Assembly: GCF_016908785.1 (NCBI RefSeq)
Contig: NZ_JAFBEO010000003.1
Span: 124,001 to 188,000 of the forward strand
Length of the DNA: 64,000 bases
Direction of reading: 5' to 3'
DNA from: Weissella uvarum
GTDB taxonomy: Bacteria > Bacillota > Bacilli > Lactobacillales > Lactobacillaceae
The notes below the pieces were generated by a model that did not search any database, was not told the DNA's origin, and worked only from the letters and a program-made list of their open reading frames with translations. The position numbers and the translations under genes are program-made. Shown here one piece after another: positions 17,865-25,208 of this stretch. How positions within the stretch are numbered: position 1 is the stretch's first letter; the number at the start of each line of letters is the position of its first letter.

Positions 17865-18209
17865 ATGAACAATGACGTGTTGCTATCAGAATTATCAAAT
17901 AATGAAAAGTTATTAGTTAATTCACAAGTACAATCAAAGGGTAAAAACATTGTGCTAGCATATGTATTTGCTTTCTTTTTTGGACTTTTTGGGATTCATC
18001 GTTTTTACATGGGTAAGACAGTTTCAGCAATTGCCATGCTACTAATCACTGTCCTTTCTGTTGGATTTCTTGCAATTATTTCTGGAATTTGGACTTTTGT
18101 TGACTTATTCCTTATCCCTCGTTGGATTAAGAATGACAACGCTCGGATTGAACGTGAAGCAGCCGAAGCAATTATTAATGATCCAAAGCGAGCAATCAAA
18201 GAAGTTTAA
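17865..18209 (+). CDS. TM2-domain membrane protein
   Basis: A 114-residue protein with a TM2 domain: two membrane helices (about residues 33-52 and 60-85) separated by a short turn, with the diagnostic FFFGLFGIHRFYMGK at about 38-52 and GIWTFVDLFLIP around 79-90. The N-terminal 25 residues (LLSELSNNEKLLVNSQV) are polar, and the C-terminus is charged. TM2 proteins have no agreed bacterial function. AGGAG lies 6 bases before the ATG. A small perfect hairpin, GTTGCCT/AGGCAAC at 18216-18233, follows the stop but has no T run. Confidence 0.88.
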   Translation: MNNDVLLSELSNNEKLLVNSQVQSKGKNIVLAYVFAFFFGLFGIHRFYMGKTVSAIAMLLITVLSVGFLAIISGIWTFVDLFLIPRWIKNDNARIEREAAEAIINDPKRAIKEV

Positions 18210-18308
18210 TTTTTAGTTGCCTCCAAAGGCAACATACATAGTAAAAACGTTCTAGTAACGCGCTCAATCGAGGGATAAAAGTGAGCGGAGTTGGTGGGAT
18301 AAAAAATA

Positions 18309-18394
18309 TTAACTAATTTTCTCCGTGAACATATTCTTATACTCCATAGGGGAAAAGACACTGAATTCTTCTTTTATACGAAATCTATACGAAA
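18309..18394 (-). pseudogene. Possible IS3-type transposase C-terminal remnant
   Basis: On the minus strand an open frame that ends in TAA at 18309-18311 encodes YRFRIKEEFSVFSPMEYKN and a few more residues. The pattern R-I-K, then S-P-M-E-Y, resembles the last conserved block of IS3-family OrfB (usually RIKxKL..SPVEYR). Only about 28 codons remain and no inverted terminal repeats were identified. The identification is tentative; chance resemblance is possible. Confidence 0.3.
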
Positions 18395-18767
18395 TCGTTG
18401 CTGTAATTTGTATATCTGGTTACGAGTTAAATATATATAAATATGAAAAAACTTACAACAGATACATTATCAGTTTGAGTTTCTTCTATTTTTTGTCCAA
18501 TCCCTTTATCAGTAAATTTGAATAAATTATAAATGCAAACATAAACAAACTGAATTTAATTGATATCGATGATATATCGATCTGTGTAATGTGTATGCTT
18601 GTTGATTGAGATATTAAACAGCTATTTTTTTAAAAGAGACGTAGATTAACCCGTATATGTAGATTTTTGTGACAGACTGTTAAACTTTCATGTTGTTTGG
18701 AAAATTAACTTAGAATTTTCGAGGAATTCTTTGGCTACTAATGTCTTAAATTCATTTAATACTTTAT

Positions 18768-18827
18768 TATAAACAAAATCCCCCTAAGTCGAACCTTTTT
18801 GTCCAACTTAGGGGGCCTTTGTTTATA
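18768..18827. repeat. 60-bp long inverted repeat
   Basis: TATAAACAAA at 18768-18777 and CCCCCTAAGT at 18780-18789 pair with ACTTAGGGGG at 18806-18815 and TTTGTTTATA at 18818-18827. Two mismatched bases separate the two blocks on each side and the loop is 16 bases. The G/C-rich inner block stands out from the AT-rich surroundings. It may be a terminator for the minus-strand gene ending at 18882, a small-RNA hairpin, or the end of a decayed mobile element. Confidence 0.6.
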
Positions 18828-18881
18828 GTCCTTCTTATTAATAACTAGATTTGATTTCCTCAACTTTTAAAAATTTGTAAA

Positions 18882-19376
18882 TTATTTTTTGGTGGTAAAT
18901 GTGTCCAATGACATGTTGATAATTTGGTGTACCACATGATATGTAGATACCATAGAATATGTCATTAACGTTATTAAAATAACGAATAACACTTTGTTTA
19001 AAAATATATTACGTATATCTATCATAAAAACATTATAATATGCTTCATAAATTAGTGAATATGTTATAAACATAATGGATGGGATGAAAGCTCCAAAGAT
19101 TCGATACTTTAACCCCCATACACCTTTATACTTTTCAGACATCAAAGTAAATGTACTTGATAAACGTCCAGAAAAAATTAATCCAATCATTGTACCTAAC
19201 ATTCCAGTAAATATAGAAATAATACCCCGGACACTAGTATTAAATTTAGTCATTCCTTCTACGTTAAAAGATTTATAGTTACTTAGAATTAATAACACAA
19301 TAATGACAGATAATGTGACTATAACTTCTTTACTTTGGGATCTCCAAAATTTGGTACTTTTCAACTTATTGATCAT
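18882..19376 (-). CDS. Unknown membrane protein with four predicted helices
   Basis: I do not recognise this 164-residue protein. Hydrophobic segments lie at about residues 18-32, 48-66, 92-112 and 126-146; the N-terminal (KLKSTKFWRSQSKE) and C-terminal ends are charged and probably cytoplasmic. There is no signal-peptidase site. The loop SGRLSSTFTLMSEKYKG between helices two and three is polar. AAGGGGG lies 9 bases before the ATG. It starts 22 bp behind the disrupted gene at 19399-20378 and would be co-transcribed with it. The pairing suggests a soluble protein working with a membrane partner; the function is unknown. Confidence 0.65.
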   Translation of the reverse strand: MINKLKSTKFWRSQSKEVIVTLSVIIVLLILSNYKSFNVEGMTKFNTSVRGIISIFTGMLGTMIGLIFSGRLSSTFTLMSEKYKGVWGLKYRIFGAFIPSIMFITYSLIYEAYYNVFMIDIRNIFLNKVLFVILITLMTYSMVSTYHVVHQIINMSLDTFTTKK

Positions 19377-19398
19377 ACACTCGATCCCCCTTGTTTAT

Positions 19399-20378
19399 CT
19401 AGCAATCTGGAAAGTCACTATTATATCGGAAAATTAATGCTGTCTCAACTTCATCCAAATTAACGTATCCAGAATCAGTAGAGCTAACCTCTATTGTTAC
19501 TCGTTTTTTTGCATCCATTAAGTCCAATAGTGAAGGTCGCTCATCTTCATTCATATATTCAATTTGAGCTTTTTTAACTCTTTCAGGGTTTTCCGACACA
19601 AAATTCACTAACTGAGAAACAGCAGTGTCATTTAAATATTCTTGTCCATGCCCTTTAGAAATAATCAGTTGCGCTGTTGTTCCTTGGAAAGCCTTAGTAT
19701 ATTGTTGAATGCCATTAATAGGATCTCCTTCATTTTTATCCGGAATGTCAGCAGAGTGATTACTTAGCTTAAGATCAATCTTTTTGGTACCGTGCCAGCG
19801 TCCAGTTTTTAGTTGTTCTATAAATTTATCAACATCATTATGCATTTGCCAAAACTGAAAAGAACCCACTCCATTCCCGTTAATATGCCAAAAATGGTTA
19901 ATGTATTCTTCCACACGTGGCATTCTACACGATTTCCCATTAACTTGAAATAACCCACGATTATTTTTCATATCTATAATTAAAACTGCTCCATCTGAAA
20001 TATACGTATGGTCATCACGTAATTTTAGTTCTTCAGATCCAGCTCTATCATCTCTGGACTGCGCCAAATCCTTATGACTTAATCGTTGGAAATGCATCCT
20101 TAAAAATTTATTATTTTTATCTTTACTAATTTTGTCTAATCTTAAAACATAATTTCCCATGGTAATATTCTTTTGTCTAATCTTAAAACATAATTTCCCA
20201 TGGTAATATTCCGTAAATTAGCCTTGCCATTACCAAAGTGTTTTGATTTAATGCTACCAAATTCTGAAGGAAACGATTCCATCAAAGCATCATAATCAAT
20301 ATTGCTATCCAAGTTCTTTGAATTTTCTCCAACTAAATGTACTTCATAGTAATCACAGTTTACCTGTTTTTGTTCCAT
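19399..20378 (-). pseudogene. Unknown 312-codon gene split by a 41-bp duplication
   Basis: Two overlapping minus-strand frames, 20378-20142 (78 codons) and 20160-19399 (253 codons), are one gene broken by an exact 41-bp tandem duplication at 20130-20211. Removing one copy joins residues ...MGNYVLRLDK to ISKDKNNKFLRMHF and restores a 312-residue soluble protein. I do not recognise the family with confidence. Visible features are an N-terminal YYEVHLVGEN and a central DGAVLIIDMKNNRGLFQVNG followed by RVEEYINHF; the layout recalls DUF6731-type proteins, unverified. The upstream fragment has a possible ribosome site (GAGG, 10 bases) and an extended -10 box at 20411-20419. The downstream ATG (20160) has none, but its overlap with the first frame could allow re-initiation. 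Confidence 0.7.
20130..20211. repeat. Exact 41-bp tandem duplication
   Basis: Copy one is 20130-20170 and copy two is 20171-20211. The two are identical at all 41 positions and adjacent, with no spacer. Because 41 is not a multiple of three, the second copy shifts the reading frame of the gene at 19399-20378. Perfect identity means the event is recent. Gain or loss of a copy by replication slippage could switch the gene off and on. Confidence 0.97.
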
Positions 20379-20410
20379 ATCCCAAACCCCTCATAATTCC
20401 TTTTCCCTTA

Positions 20411-20419
20411 AGTATAACA
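20411..20419 (-). promoter_or_regulatory. Extended -10 box for the disrupted gene
   Basis: The minus strand reads TGTTATACT about 33 bp before the ATG at 20378. No -35 box at the normal distance is evident. Confidence 0.45.
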
Positions 20420-20824
20420 AAATCAATAATAGTTTAGGAATCAAAAAAAATATGAATATGATTGATTATATTTCAAATAGATTGAATCAGATATTTGCTT
20501 GGTGCCTGTTAATTTAAATACTTATTCATCATAATAGGGGCTTTTATGATAATAATTCTTGAACGATTTTCCGTTAAATATTTTAGCAAGAGTATGGCTT
20601 ACTTCGTCGTAGACTAAAAATCATATAATTTTTGACACAATAAAGATAGTTACTTGTCTCTTTTTTTAAATTATATAAGTATACTAAACATGTTTTTTTA
20701 TATCGAAATTAACGCCTATAAATATAACCGATTTTTAAAAAATAAGACTTTGCCCCAAAAATGTATTTCCAATCAATAAATTGCTCATCTTAATGGTTAA
20801 AAATCATCTTTTTAAATTAAAAAT

Positions 20825-20857
20825 AAAGCTCTAATCAGTGGTTTTGATTAAAGCTTT
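20825..20857 (-). terminator. Terminator after first DUF805 gene
   Basis: AAAGCT and TAATCA pair with TGATTA and AGCTTT, with one mismatched base between blocks and a 7-base loop. AT-rich sequence to the left supplies a T-rich tail on the minus strand. Confidence 0.7.
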
Positions 20858-20868
20858 GTTCAGCCTAT

Positions 20869-21366
20869 TTAGTTTTTACGGTTAAGCCAGTTAGTATTTT
20901 TAAAGCAGTTGGTTGGCAAAGCGCTAAGAATAAATATGAGAAGCGTTAAAATGTCTGAAAGAACTTCCATACCAGCATACTGTCTAGCAAAGTAGTTAGC
21001 AACAATCCTACCAAAGACTAATACTACGAAGGCAGTCCATACTAATGGTTCGGCTAAGTCAATATCGCGGAATCGACGTACCTGTAAAGCAAGCATCGGA
21101 ATAATGATGATTAAGATGATTACTACCATAAGTAATATCAAAAAAATTGAAAGTATTAGCGCCCCTGCTGATAAATTATCCATCATCTGATCGATGCTAC
21201 CAGTTCCACCCATTAAGAATATGGTGAGAAATAAGCATAAGGCCAAGGCAGCTTCAGTTAGCGTAATAGTTAAAACCATCCACCAATATTCGGCCCGAGT
21301 TGATGTTCCCTTGAAGTTAAAACCTTTTTTGAAAAAGTTCTTAAAGGCTGTTTTATATGAAACCAT
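20869..21366 (-). CDS. DUF805 membrane protein, copy 1
   Basis: A 165-residue DUF805 protein. It begins with the family segment MVSYKTAFKNFFKKGFNFKG, then TRAEYWWM, and has membrane helices at about 32-52, 70-95 and 97-115 and a fourth near 130-150. The family block LQVRRFRDIDLAEPLVW sits around residue 97-113. DUF805 has no known function. GGAGAG stands 9 bases before the ATG. It is the most diverged of three tandem paralogues on this strand and has its own terminator. Confidence 0.9.
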   Translation of the reverse strand: MVSYKTAFKNFFKKGFNFKGTSTRAEYWWMVLTITLTEAALALCLFLTIFLMGGTGSIDQMMDNLSAGALILSIFLILLMVVIILIIIIPMLALQVRRFRDIDLAEPLVWTAFVVLVFGRIVANYFARQYAGMEVLSDILTLLIFILSALPTNCFKNTNWLNRKN

Positions 21367-21496
21367 AATTTGTTATCTCTCCATTCTGTAATCTCTTCAA
21401 TGCATACCTTAACATAATGGAAAAATGATGCAATTTTTTAAAACATTTTAACAAAAATAATTAGATATTTTTAGGAAATAAATTTAAAAGGCAAAA

Positions 21497-21535
21497 TAAA
21501 AACACGCTTGTCAGTTGTTTGACGAGCATGTTGTG
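21497..21535 (-). terminator. Terminator after second DUF805 gene
   Basis: AACACGCTTGTCA on the left pairs with TGACGAGCATGTT on the right with two G-U type mismatches, around a short loop. A-rich sequence on the left gives a T tail on the minus strand. Confidence 0.7.
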
Positions 21536-21543
21536 CTTCTCAT

Positions 21544-22029
21544 TTATTTGTTACGGCTAAGCCAACTCACATTTGCAAAGCAATGTGTAGGTAACACACT
21601 TAAGATAATAACGATGACACTAAGTACTTCTGAAAGTACTTCTACTCCAGCACTCGCACCACCATAGTTACCGATGAGTGAAGCAACTAAGGCAATCCAA
21701 ACCAAAGGTTCAGACAGATCAGTATCACGGAAACGCCGGGTTTGGACTGCGAGGAATGGAATGAAAATTAGAATCCCAAGCACTAAGGTGATAAACATCC
21801 AAACCAGGGTTAAGAGACTACTCTGACTTGGCAGACTTGCAAACAAATGTGCTAAGTTAAAATCCCCATTGGTGAAGATTGCTAAAAATGTCGCACTGAT
21901 GGTTGTCCAAAAAATAACAAAAACAAATAAAAGCAGGCATGGCCACCAAAATTCGGCACGGGTCGCAGTACCACGGAAGTCGAGGCCTTTCTTGAAGAAA
22001 TTTTTAATAGCTGTTGAAAATGAAACCAT
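21544..22029 (-). CDS. DUF805 membrane protein, copy 2
   Basis: A 161-residue DUF805 protein starting MVSFSTAIKNFFKKGLDFRG, followed by TRAEFWWPCLLLF. Four hydrophobic segments and the family block VQTRRFRDTDLSEPLVWIAL around residue 95-114 are present. It ends VLPTHCFANVSWLSRNK, matching its neighbours (VLPTNCFKNTNWLNRKN and VLPTNYLTKISWLSRK). An AAGGAT-type ribosome site lies about 8 bases upstream. No function is known for the family. The 88-bp gap to copy 3 holds a partial hairpin (CACAATC/GATTGTG at 22066-22092) without a T tail. Confidence 0.9.
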   Translation of the reverse strand: MVSFSTAIKNFFKKGLDFRGTATRAEFWWPCLLLFVFVIFWTTISATFLAIFTNGDFNLAHLFASLPSQSSLLTLVWMFITLVLGILIFIPFLAVQTRRFRDTDLSEPLVWIALVASLIGNYGGASAGVEVLSEVLSVIVIILSVLPTHCFANVSWLSRNK

Positions 22030-22116
22030 GTAATTATCCTTTTTATTTTACTATTTCACTGCTAGCACAATCTTTATTTTTTGGGGATTGTGGCGTAAAA
22101 CTACTACTGAAGTTTA

Positions 22117-22596
22117 TTATTTCCGACTTAACCAACTAATTTTAGTTAAATAATTAGTTGGTAACACGCACAAAATAAGGACAAGTAAGCCTGCAATACC
22201 TGAAATAATATTCATCAATGTATTTGCCCCACCAAATTGACCAACAATTGAGATAATTAAAGCAATCCAAACCAAAGGTTCAGCCAGAGCTGTGTCACGA
22301 AAGCGACGAACCTGCAAAGCCATGTACGGAATTAATAAAATAATCATTACCACAACCATAACCGCTAGCCAAGCAACTAATACCATAATTTGATTATCAT
22401 TAAAGGTAATTGAATGCGCACCCCAATCAACTTTATTACCGGTCAATGCAAAAACAATCAAGCCTAAAACGCCCCAAATTAAAGTTGCTAGCATGAAAGT
22501 GCCCACCATCCACCAAAATTCAGCGCGAGTTGAAGTGCCTTTAAAATTAAAGCCCTTCTTGAAAAAGTTCGTAAATGCGGTTTTATATGAAATCAC
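22117..22596 (-). CDS. DUF805 membrane protein, copy 3
   Basis: A DUF805 protein of 159 residues when started at the GTG 22596, giving (M)ISYKTAFTNFFKKGFNFKG and matching the N-termini of the two paralogues downstream. The frame opens at a TTG (22611), but that codon is part of the ribosome site TTGGAG, which stands 9 bases before the GTG. Four membrane helices and LQVRRFRDTALAEPLVWIAL are present. It is the first of the three copies on the minus strand and diverges from the 48-residue peptide gene at 22726, with a perfect 7-bp palindrome between them. Confidence 0.88.
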   Translation of the reverse strand: MISYKTAFTNFFKKGFNFKGTSTRAEFWWMVGTFMLATLIWGVLGLIVFALTGNKVDWGAHSITFNDNQIMVLVAWLAVMVVVMIILLIPYMALQVRRFRDTALAEPLVWIALIISIVGQFGGANTLMNIISGIAGLLVLILCVLPTNYLTKISWLSRK

Positions 22597-22641
22597 AGTT
22601 GTAAACTCCAATCTTTAAGATACAGCTATTTTAGCATAAGC

Positions 22642-22660
22642 TACTATGCCCCCCATAGTA
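22642..22660. promoter_or_regulatory. Operator-like palindrome in a divergent promoter region
   Basis: TACTATG at 22642-22648 and CATAGTA at 22654-22660 are perfect inverted repeats around CCCCC. The site lies between the divergent DUF805 gene and the small peptide gene, a normal place for a repressor site. The protein that would bind is unknown. Confidence 0.5.
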
Positions 22661-22725
22661 TTTTCTCCTCTAGCATCGTAGACCAATATGGTATGATTAC
22701 TAAAATAGTTCCATTGGAGGTTATG

Positions 22726-22872
22726 ATGCTCTTACAACAAATTTTAGCAGTGATTGGGTGTGTACTAGTCTTGATTTGGCTTGGTTTGCGCTATATGAAA
22801 ATTACTGCACGTGGCATTAATTATGTTGCTCTTACAGGCTTAATCATTTTAATTATGAGTTTATTTGTATAA
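22726..22872 (+). CDS. Small single-helix or double-helix membrane peptide
   Basis: A 48-residue open frame, MLLQQILAVIGCVLVLIWLG at the start, with a second hydrophobic stretch YVALTGLIILIMSLFV at the end and a positive middle (RYMKITARG). GGAGG stands 5 bases before this ATG; the ATG three bases earlier is too close. A TATGAT at 22692-22697 may be the -10 box, and a perfect terminator follows at 22883. The combination of ribosome site, terminator and membrane-type composition supports a real gene, although I do not recognise it. Confidence 0.65.
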   Translation: MLLQQILAVIGCVLVLIWLGLRYMKITARGINYVALTGLIILIMSLFV

Positions 22873-22882
22873 AGATTTATTT

Positions 22883-22910
22883 CACGGTTCAAGTTGAACC
22901 GTGTTTTTTT
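22883..22910 (+). terminator. Terminator after the small membrane peptide gene
   Basis: CACGGTTCAA pairs perfectly with TTGAACCGTG around a minimal loop, followed by seven T. It lies 10 bp after the stop. Confidence 0.92.
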
Positions 22911-22929
22911 ATTTAAAATGATAAAAAAA

Positions 22930-22957
22930 TTGACTTTAAATGAGAGAATGCTAATAT
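22930..22957 (+). promoter_or_regulatory. Promoter of the aminotransferase-hicD pair
   Basis: TTGACT at 22930-22935 and TAATAT at 22952-22957 with a 16-bp spacer and a TGC just before the -10 box make a strong promoter about 66 bp before the ATG at 23024. Confidence 0.7.
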
Positions 22958-23023
22958 TGTCTTCAACATCCTTGATTTATAAAGAGTTTTCACATGTCAG
23001 TTAGCAATTGGAGGAAGTAGCAT

Positions 23024-24196
23024 ATGACTAGACCACAAAATGAAAATTTGAATCGTATCCACCCTAATATTATTCGCGCATATGATGATCGTTTTAGCGC
23101 CATCGATGATATTTTAAAGCTGACTATTGGAGAACCTGACTTTAATGTGCCAGAAAATAGTAAGCAGGCCATCATTGACAGTGTCACAGCAAATGACTCA
23201 CATTATGGCCCTTCCCGGGGAACCGTAGCTGTCCGGGAAGCCATCGCCCATTTTTTAAAAGATCGCTATCAACTTGAATATGATCCAGAAGAAAATATCG
23301 TCGTAACCGTTGGTGCGACCGAGGCCATTTACGATACGATTTGTGCTTTTGTGAATCCAGGTGATAAAGTGCTGATTCCGAGTCCTACTTTTCCCCTTTA
23401 CGAAAGTGATACCTTGCTTGCTGGTGCTGATCCACTCTTAGTCGATACCTCTGATGATGATTTTCTTTTGACACCTGATCATCTGAAACAAGTCATTACT
23501 GAATATGGTGATGCCATCAAAGTCCTTGTGTTGAACTACCCGGGTAACCCCACTGGCCGCACTTATTCAGCGGAAACCTTACAAGCATTAGCTGAAATTC
23601 TAGATGGAACCAATATTGTGGTAATTGCCGATGAAATTTACTCGGAGCTCACTTATGACGGTCCCCACCACTCAATTGCTACCTATCTACCAGAACAAAC
23701 CTTAGTATTGAATGGTGTTTCTAAATCACATGCCATGACCGGATATCGTTTAGGCTTCATTGCCGGTCCCGCTGATTTAATCAAAGGCCCCGCCCAATTC
23801 CATCAACTTGCAGTCACTACTAATGCCAATCCAGTTGAAGCAGCAGCGACCGTTGCCCTGGGTACTCCAGAAGGCCATGCTGCAACCATTCAAATGAGAG
23901 ATGCTTATCGTCAGCGCCGTGATTATGTCGTGACAGCGTTACGTGAACTTGGTTTCACTTTAGATGAGCCAGAAGGTGCTTTTTACGTCTTTCCGCATGT
24001 ACCTGAAGCCTATGGTGAAGATGATGAACATTTCGTCATTGATTTAGCTGAACAAGCGCACGTCGCCACCGTGCCTGGAAGTGCTTTTGGGCCAGGTGGT
24101 GAAGGCTATTTCCGAATTAGCTATGCTTGCAGTCAGGAAACCTTAGAAGCGGCCATGCAGCGGATTGAAGCATTCCTAAATCATTTGTCAAAGTAA
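23024..24196 (+). CDS. PLP-dependent aminotransferase, class I/II
   Basis: A 390-residue fold-type I aminotransferase. Asn 175 is in NYPGNPTG, Asp 203 in IADEIYSELTY, the PLP lysine is K234 in LNGVSKSHAMTG, and Arg near 370 is in YFRISYA. It resembles PatA/AraT-like aminotransferases of lactic acid bacteria, which act on aromatic amino acids, branched-chain amino acids, or N-acetyl-diaminopimelate; the exact donor cannot be told. GGAGG lies 9 bases upstream. It is 13 bp before hicD and probably supplies the 2-oxo acids that HicD reduces. Confidence 0.88.
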   Translation: MTRPQNENLNRIHPNIIRAYDDRFSAIDDILKLTIGEPDFNVPENSKQAIIDSVTANDSHYGPSRGTVAVREAIAHFLKDRYQLEYDPEENIVVTVGATEAIYDTICAFVNPGDKVLIPSPTFPLYESDTLLAGADPLLVDTSDDDFLLTPDHLKQVITEYGDAIKVLVLNYPGNPTGRTYSAETLQALAEILDGTNIVVIADEIYSELTYDGPHHSIATYLPEQTLVLNGVSKSHAMTGYRLGFIAGPADLIKGPAQFHQLAVTTNANPVEAAATVALGTPEGHAATIQMRDAYRQRRDYVVTALRELGFTLDEPEGAFYVFPHVPEAYGEDDEHFVIDLAEQAHVATVPGSAFGPGGEGYFRISYACSQETLEAAMQRIEAFLNHLSK

Positions 24197-24209
24197 AGGA
24201 GGCCCATTT

Positions 24210-25154
24210 ATGACCAGAAAAATCGGAATTATCGGTGTCGGACACGTCGGAGGTGCAATTGCTCATAGTGCGATTGTACAAGGCTTAGCCGATGACTATG
24301 TGCTCATCGATTCAGATGAAGCGCACGTGGAAGCAGAAGCACTTGATTTAAGAGAAGCACAGCCTAACCTAAAGTATCATGCCAATATTACCGTCAATGA
24401 CTATTCCGCTTTGGATGATGCCGACGTTGTCATTTCATCAGTTGGAAAGATTGCTCTGCAAAAAGCTAAGCCCGGAACAAATTCACGTTTTATTGAAGTG
24501 CCCCACAACTTGATTCAAGTCCAAGATGTCGCACAAAAATTAAAAGCAACTAACTTTCATGGCATTCTTGTGGTCATCACCAACCCTAATGACATTATGA
24601 CTACCCTTTACCAAAAGTTAACGGGTTATCCTAAAGAACGCGTCTTTGGCACAGGTACTTTGTTAGATACTGCGCGAATGTTAACTGGCGTTGGCGAAGC
24701 ATTTGGTGTCGATCCACGTTCCGTTCGTGGTTATAACCTGGGCGAACATGGTAATTCTCAATTCACAGCATGGTCAACTGTTACAATATACGATGAACCG
24801 GTGGTCCCCCTTGCTGAGAAGAATAACATCGACTTAGACCAAATTGAATCGACAGCGCGTAATAATGGTCACTTCTTATTCCAAGCCAAGGGATTTACTA
24901 ATTATGCGATCGCTGGCGCTGCAGTTCGCCTAACAGAAGCCATTTTATCAGATAGCCATAGCGAATTACCTGTTTCTAATTTGCGTGATGGTCAGCAAGT
25001 TTACTTATCAACGCCGGCAATTGTCGGTCGTGACGGTATCTTAAAGCAAATTGACTTAGATTTAACCCCCTCAGAATCAGAAAAGCTCGCAGCTTCTTAT
25101 AAATTTGTGGGTGATAAATTTGCCGAAATTAGCGCTGAATTACATTTGAATTAG
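24210..25154 (+). CDS. hicD: L-2-hydroxyisocaproate dehydrogenase
   Basis: HicD reduces 2-oxo acids with branched or aromatic side chains to L-2-hydroxy acids with NADH. The 314-residue protein is of the L-lactate/malate dehydrogenase fold: the NAD loop GIIGVGHVGGAIAHS at residues 6-20, catalytic Asp 153 and substrate Arg 156 in LLDTARM, and catalytic His 180 in NLGEHGNSQF. It resembles the well-studied Weissella confusa enzyme more than lactate dehydrogenase, for example in YNLGEHGNSQF and the C-terminal PAIVGRDGIL. It follows the aminotransferase by 13 bp, with AGGAGG before the ATG. Confidence 0.9.
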   Translation: MTRKIGIIGVGHVGGAIAHSAIVQGLADDYVLIDSDEAHVEAEALDLREAQPNLKYHANITVNDYSALDDADVVISSVGKIALQKAKPGTNSRFIEVPHNLIQVQDVAQKLKATNFHGILVVITNPNDIMTTLYQKLTGYPKERVFGTGTLLDTARMLTGVGEAFGVDPRSVRGYNLGEHGNSQFTAWSTVTIYDEPVVPLAEKNNIDLDQIESTARNNGHFLFQAKGFTNYAIAGAAVRLTEAILSDSHSELPVSNLRDGQQVYLSTPAIVGRDGILKQIDLDLTPSESEKLAASYKFVGDKFAEISAELHLN

Positions 25155-25160
25155 TCCAAC

Positions 25161-25193
25161 AAAAAAAGCGATTCAGAAATGAATCGCTTTTTT
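25161..25193. terminator. Bidirectional terminator between hicD and gntP
   Basis: AAAAAAGCGATTCA pairs perfectly with TGAATCGCTTTTTT around GAAA. It lies between two convergent genes, and both A and T runs are present. Confidence 0.95.
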
Positions 25194-25208
25194 GTATGTT
25201 TAATTTAA

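Larger units (their letters stand above)
18210..18881. other. Gene-poor region with IS-like remnant and inverted repeat
   Basis: A 672-bp stretch with no credible gene. An open frame of 66 codons from a GTG at 18325 has no ribosome site and unnatural composition. The stretch holds a hairpin (18216-18233), a possible transposase remnant (18309-18394, minus), a doubled ATATCGAT around 18562-18581, and a long inverted repeat (18768-18827). It looks like decayed accessory DNA. Confidence 0.5.
20379..20868. other. AT-rich intergenic region
   Basis: Apart from the promoter at 20411-20419 and the terminator at 20825-20857, this 490-bp stretch holds no open frame or repeat that I can support. A TTGACA near 20632 on the plus strand lacks a partner -10 box. 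It is one of the most AT-rich parts of the window. Confidence 0.5.

Noticed and set aside
18325-18525. A 66-codon frame starting with GTG in the gap after the TM2 gene.
   Set aside because: It has no ribosome site, its composition is that of AT-rich noncoding DNA, and it overlaps the transposase-like remnant on the other strand.
20142-20378. The 78-codon frame as a separate small gene.
   Set aside because: Its last 9 codons come only from the frameshift caused by the 41-bp duplication; removing one copy fuses it to the next frame.
22066-22092. CACAATC/GATTGTG hairpin between DUF805 copies 2 and 3 as a terminator.
   Set aside because: The stem is 7 bp with a 13-base loop and no T run on the minus strand.
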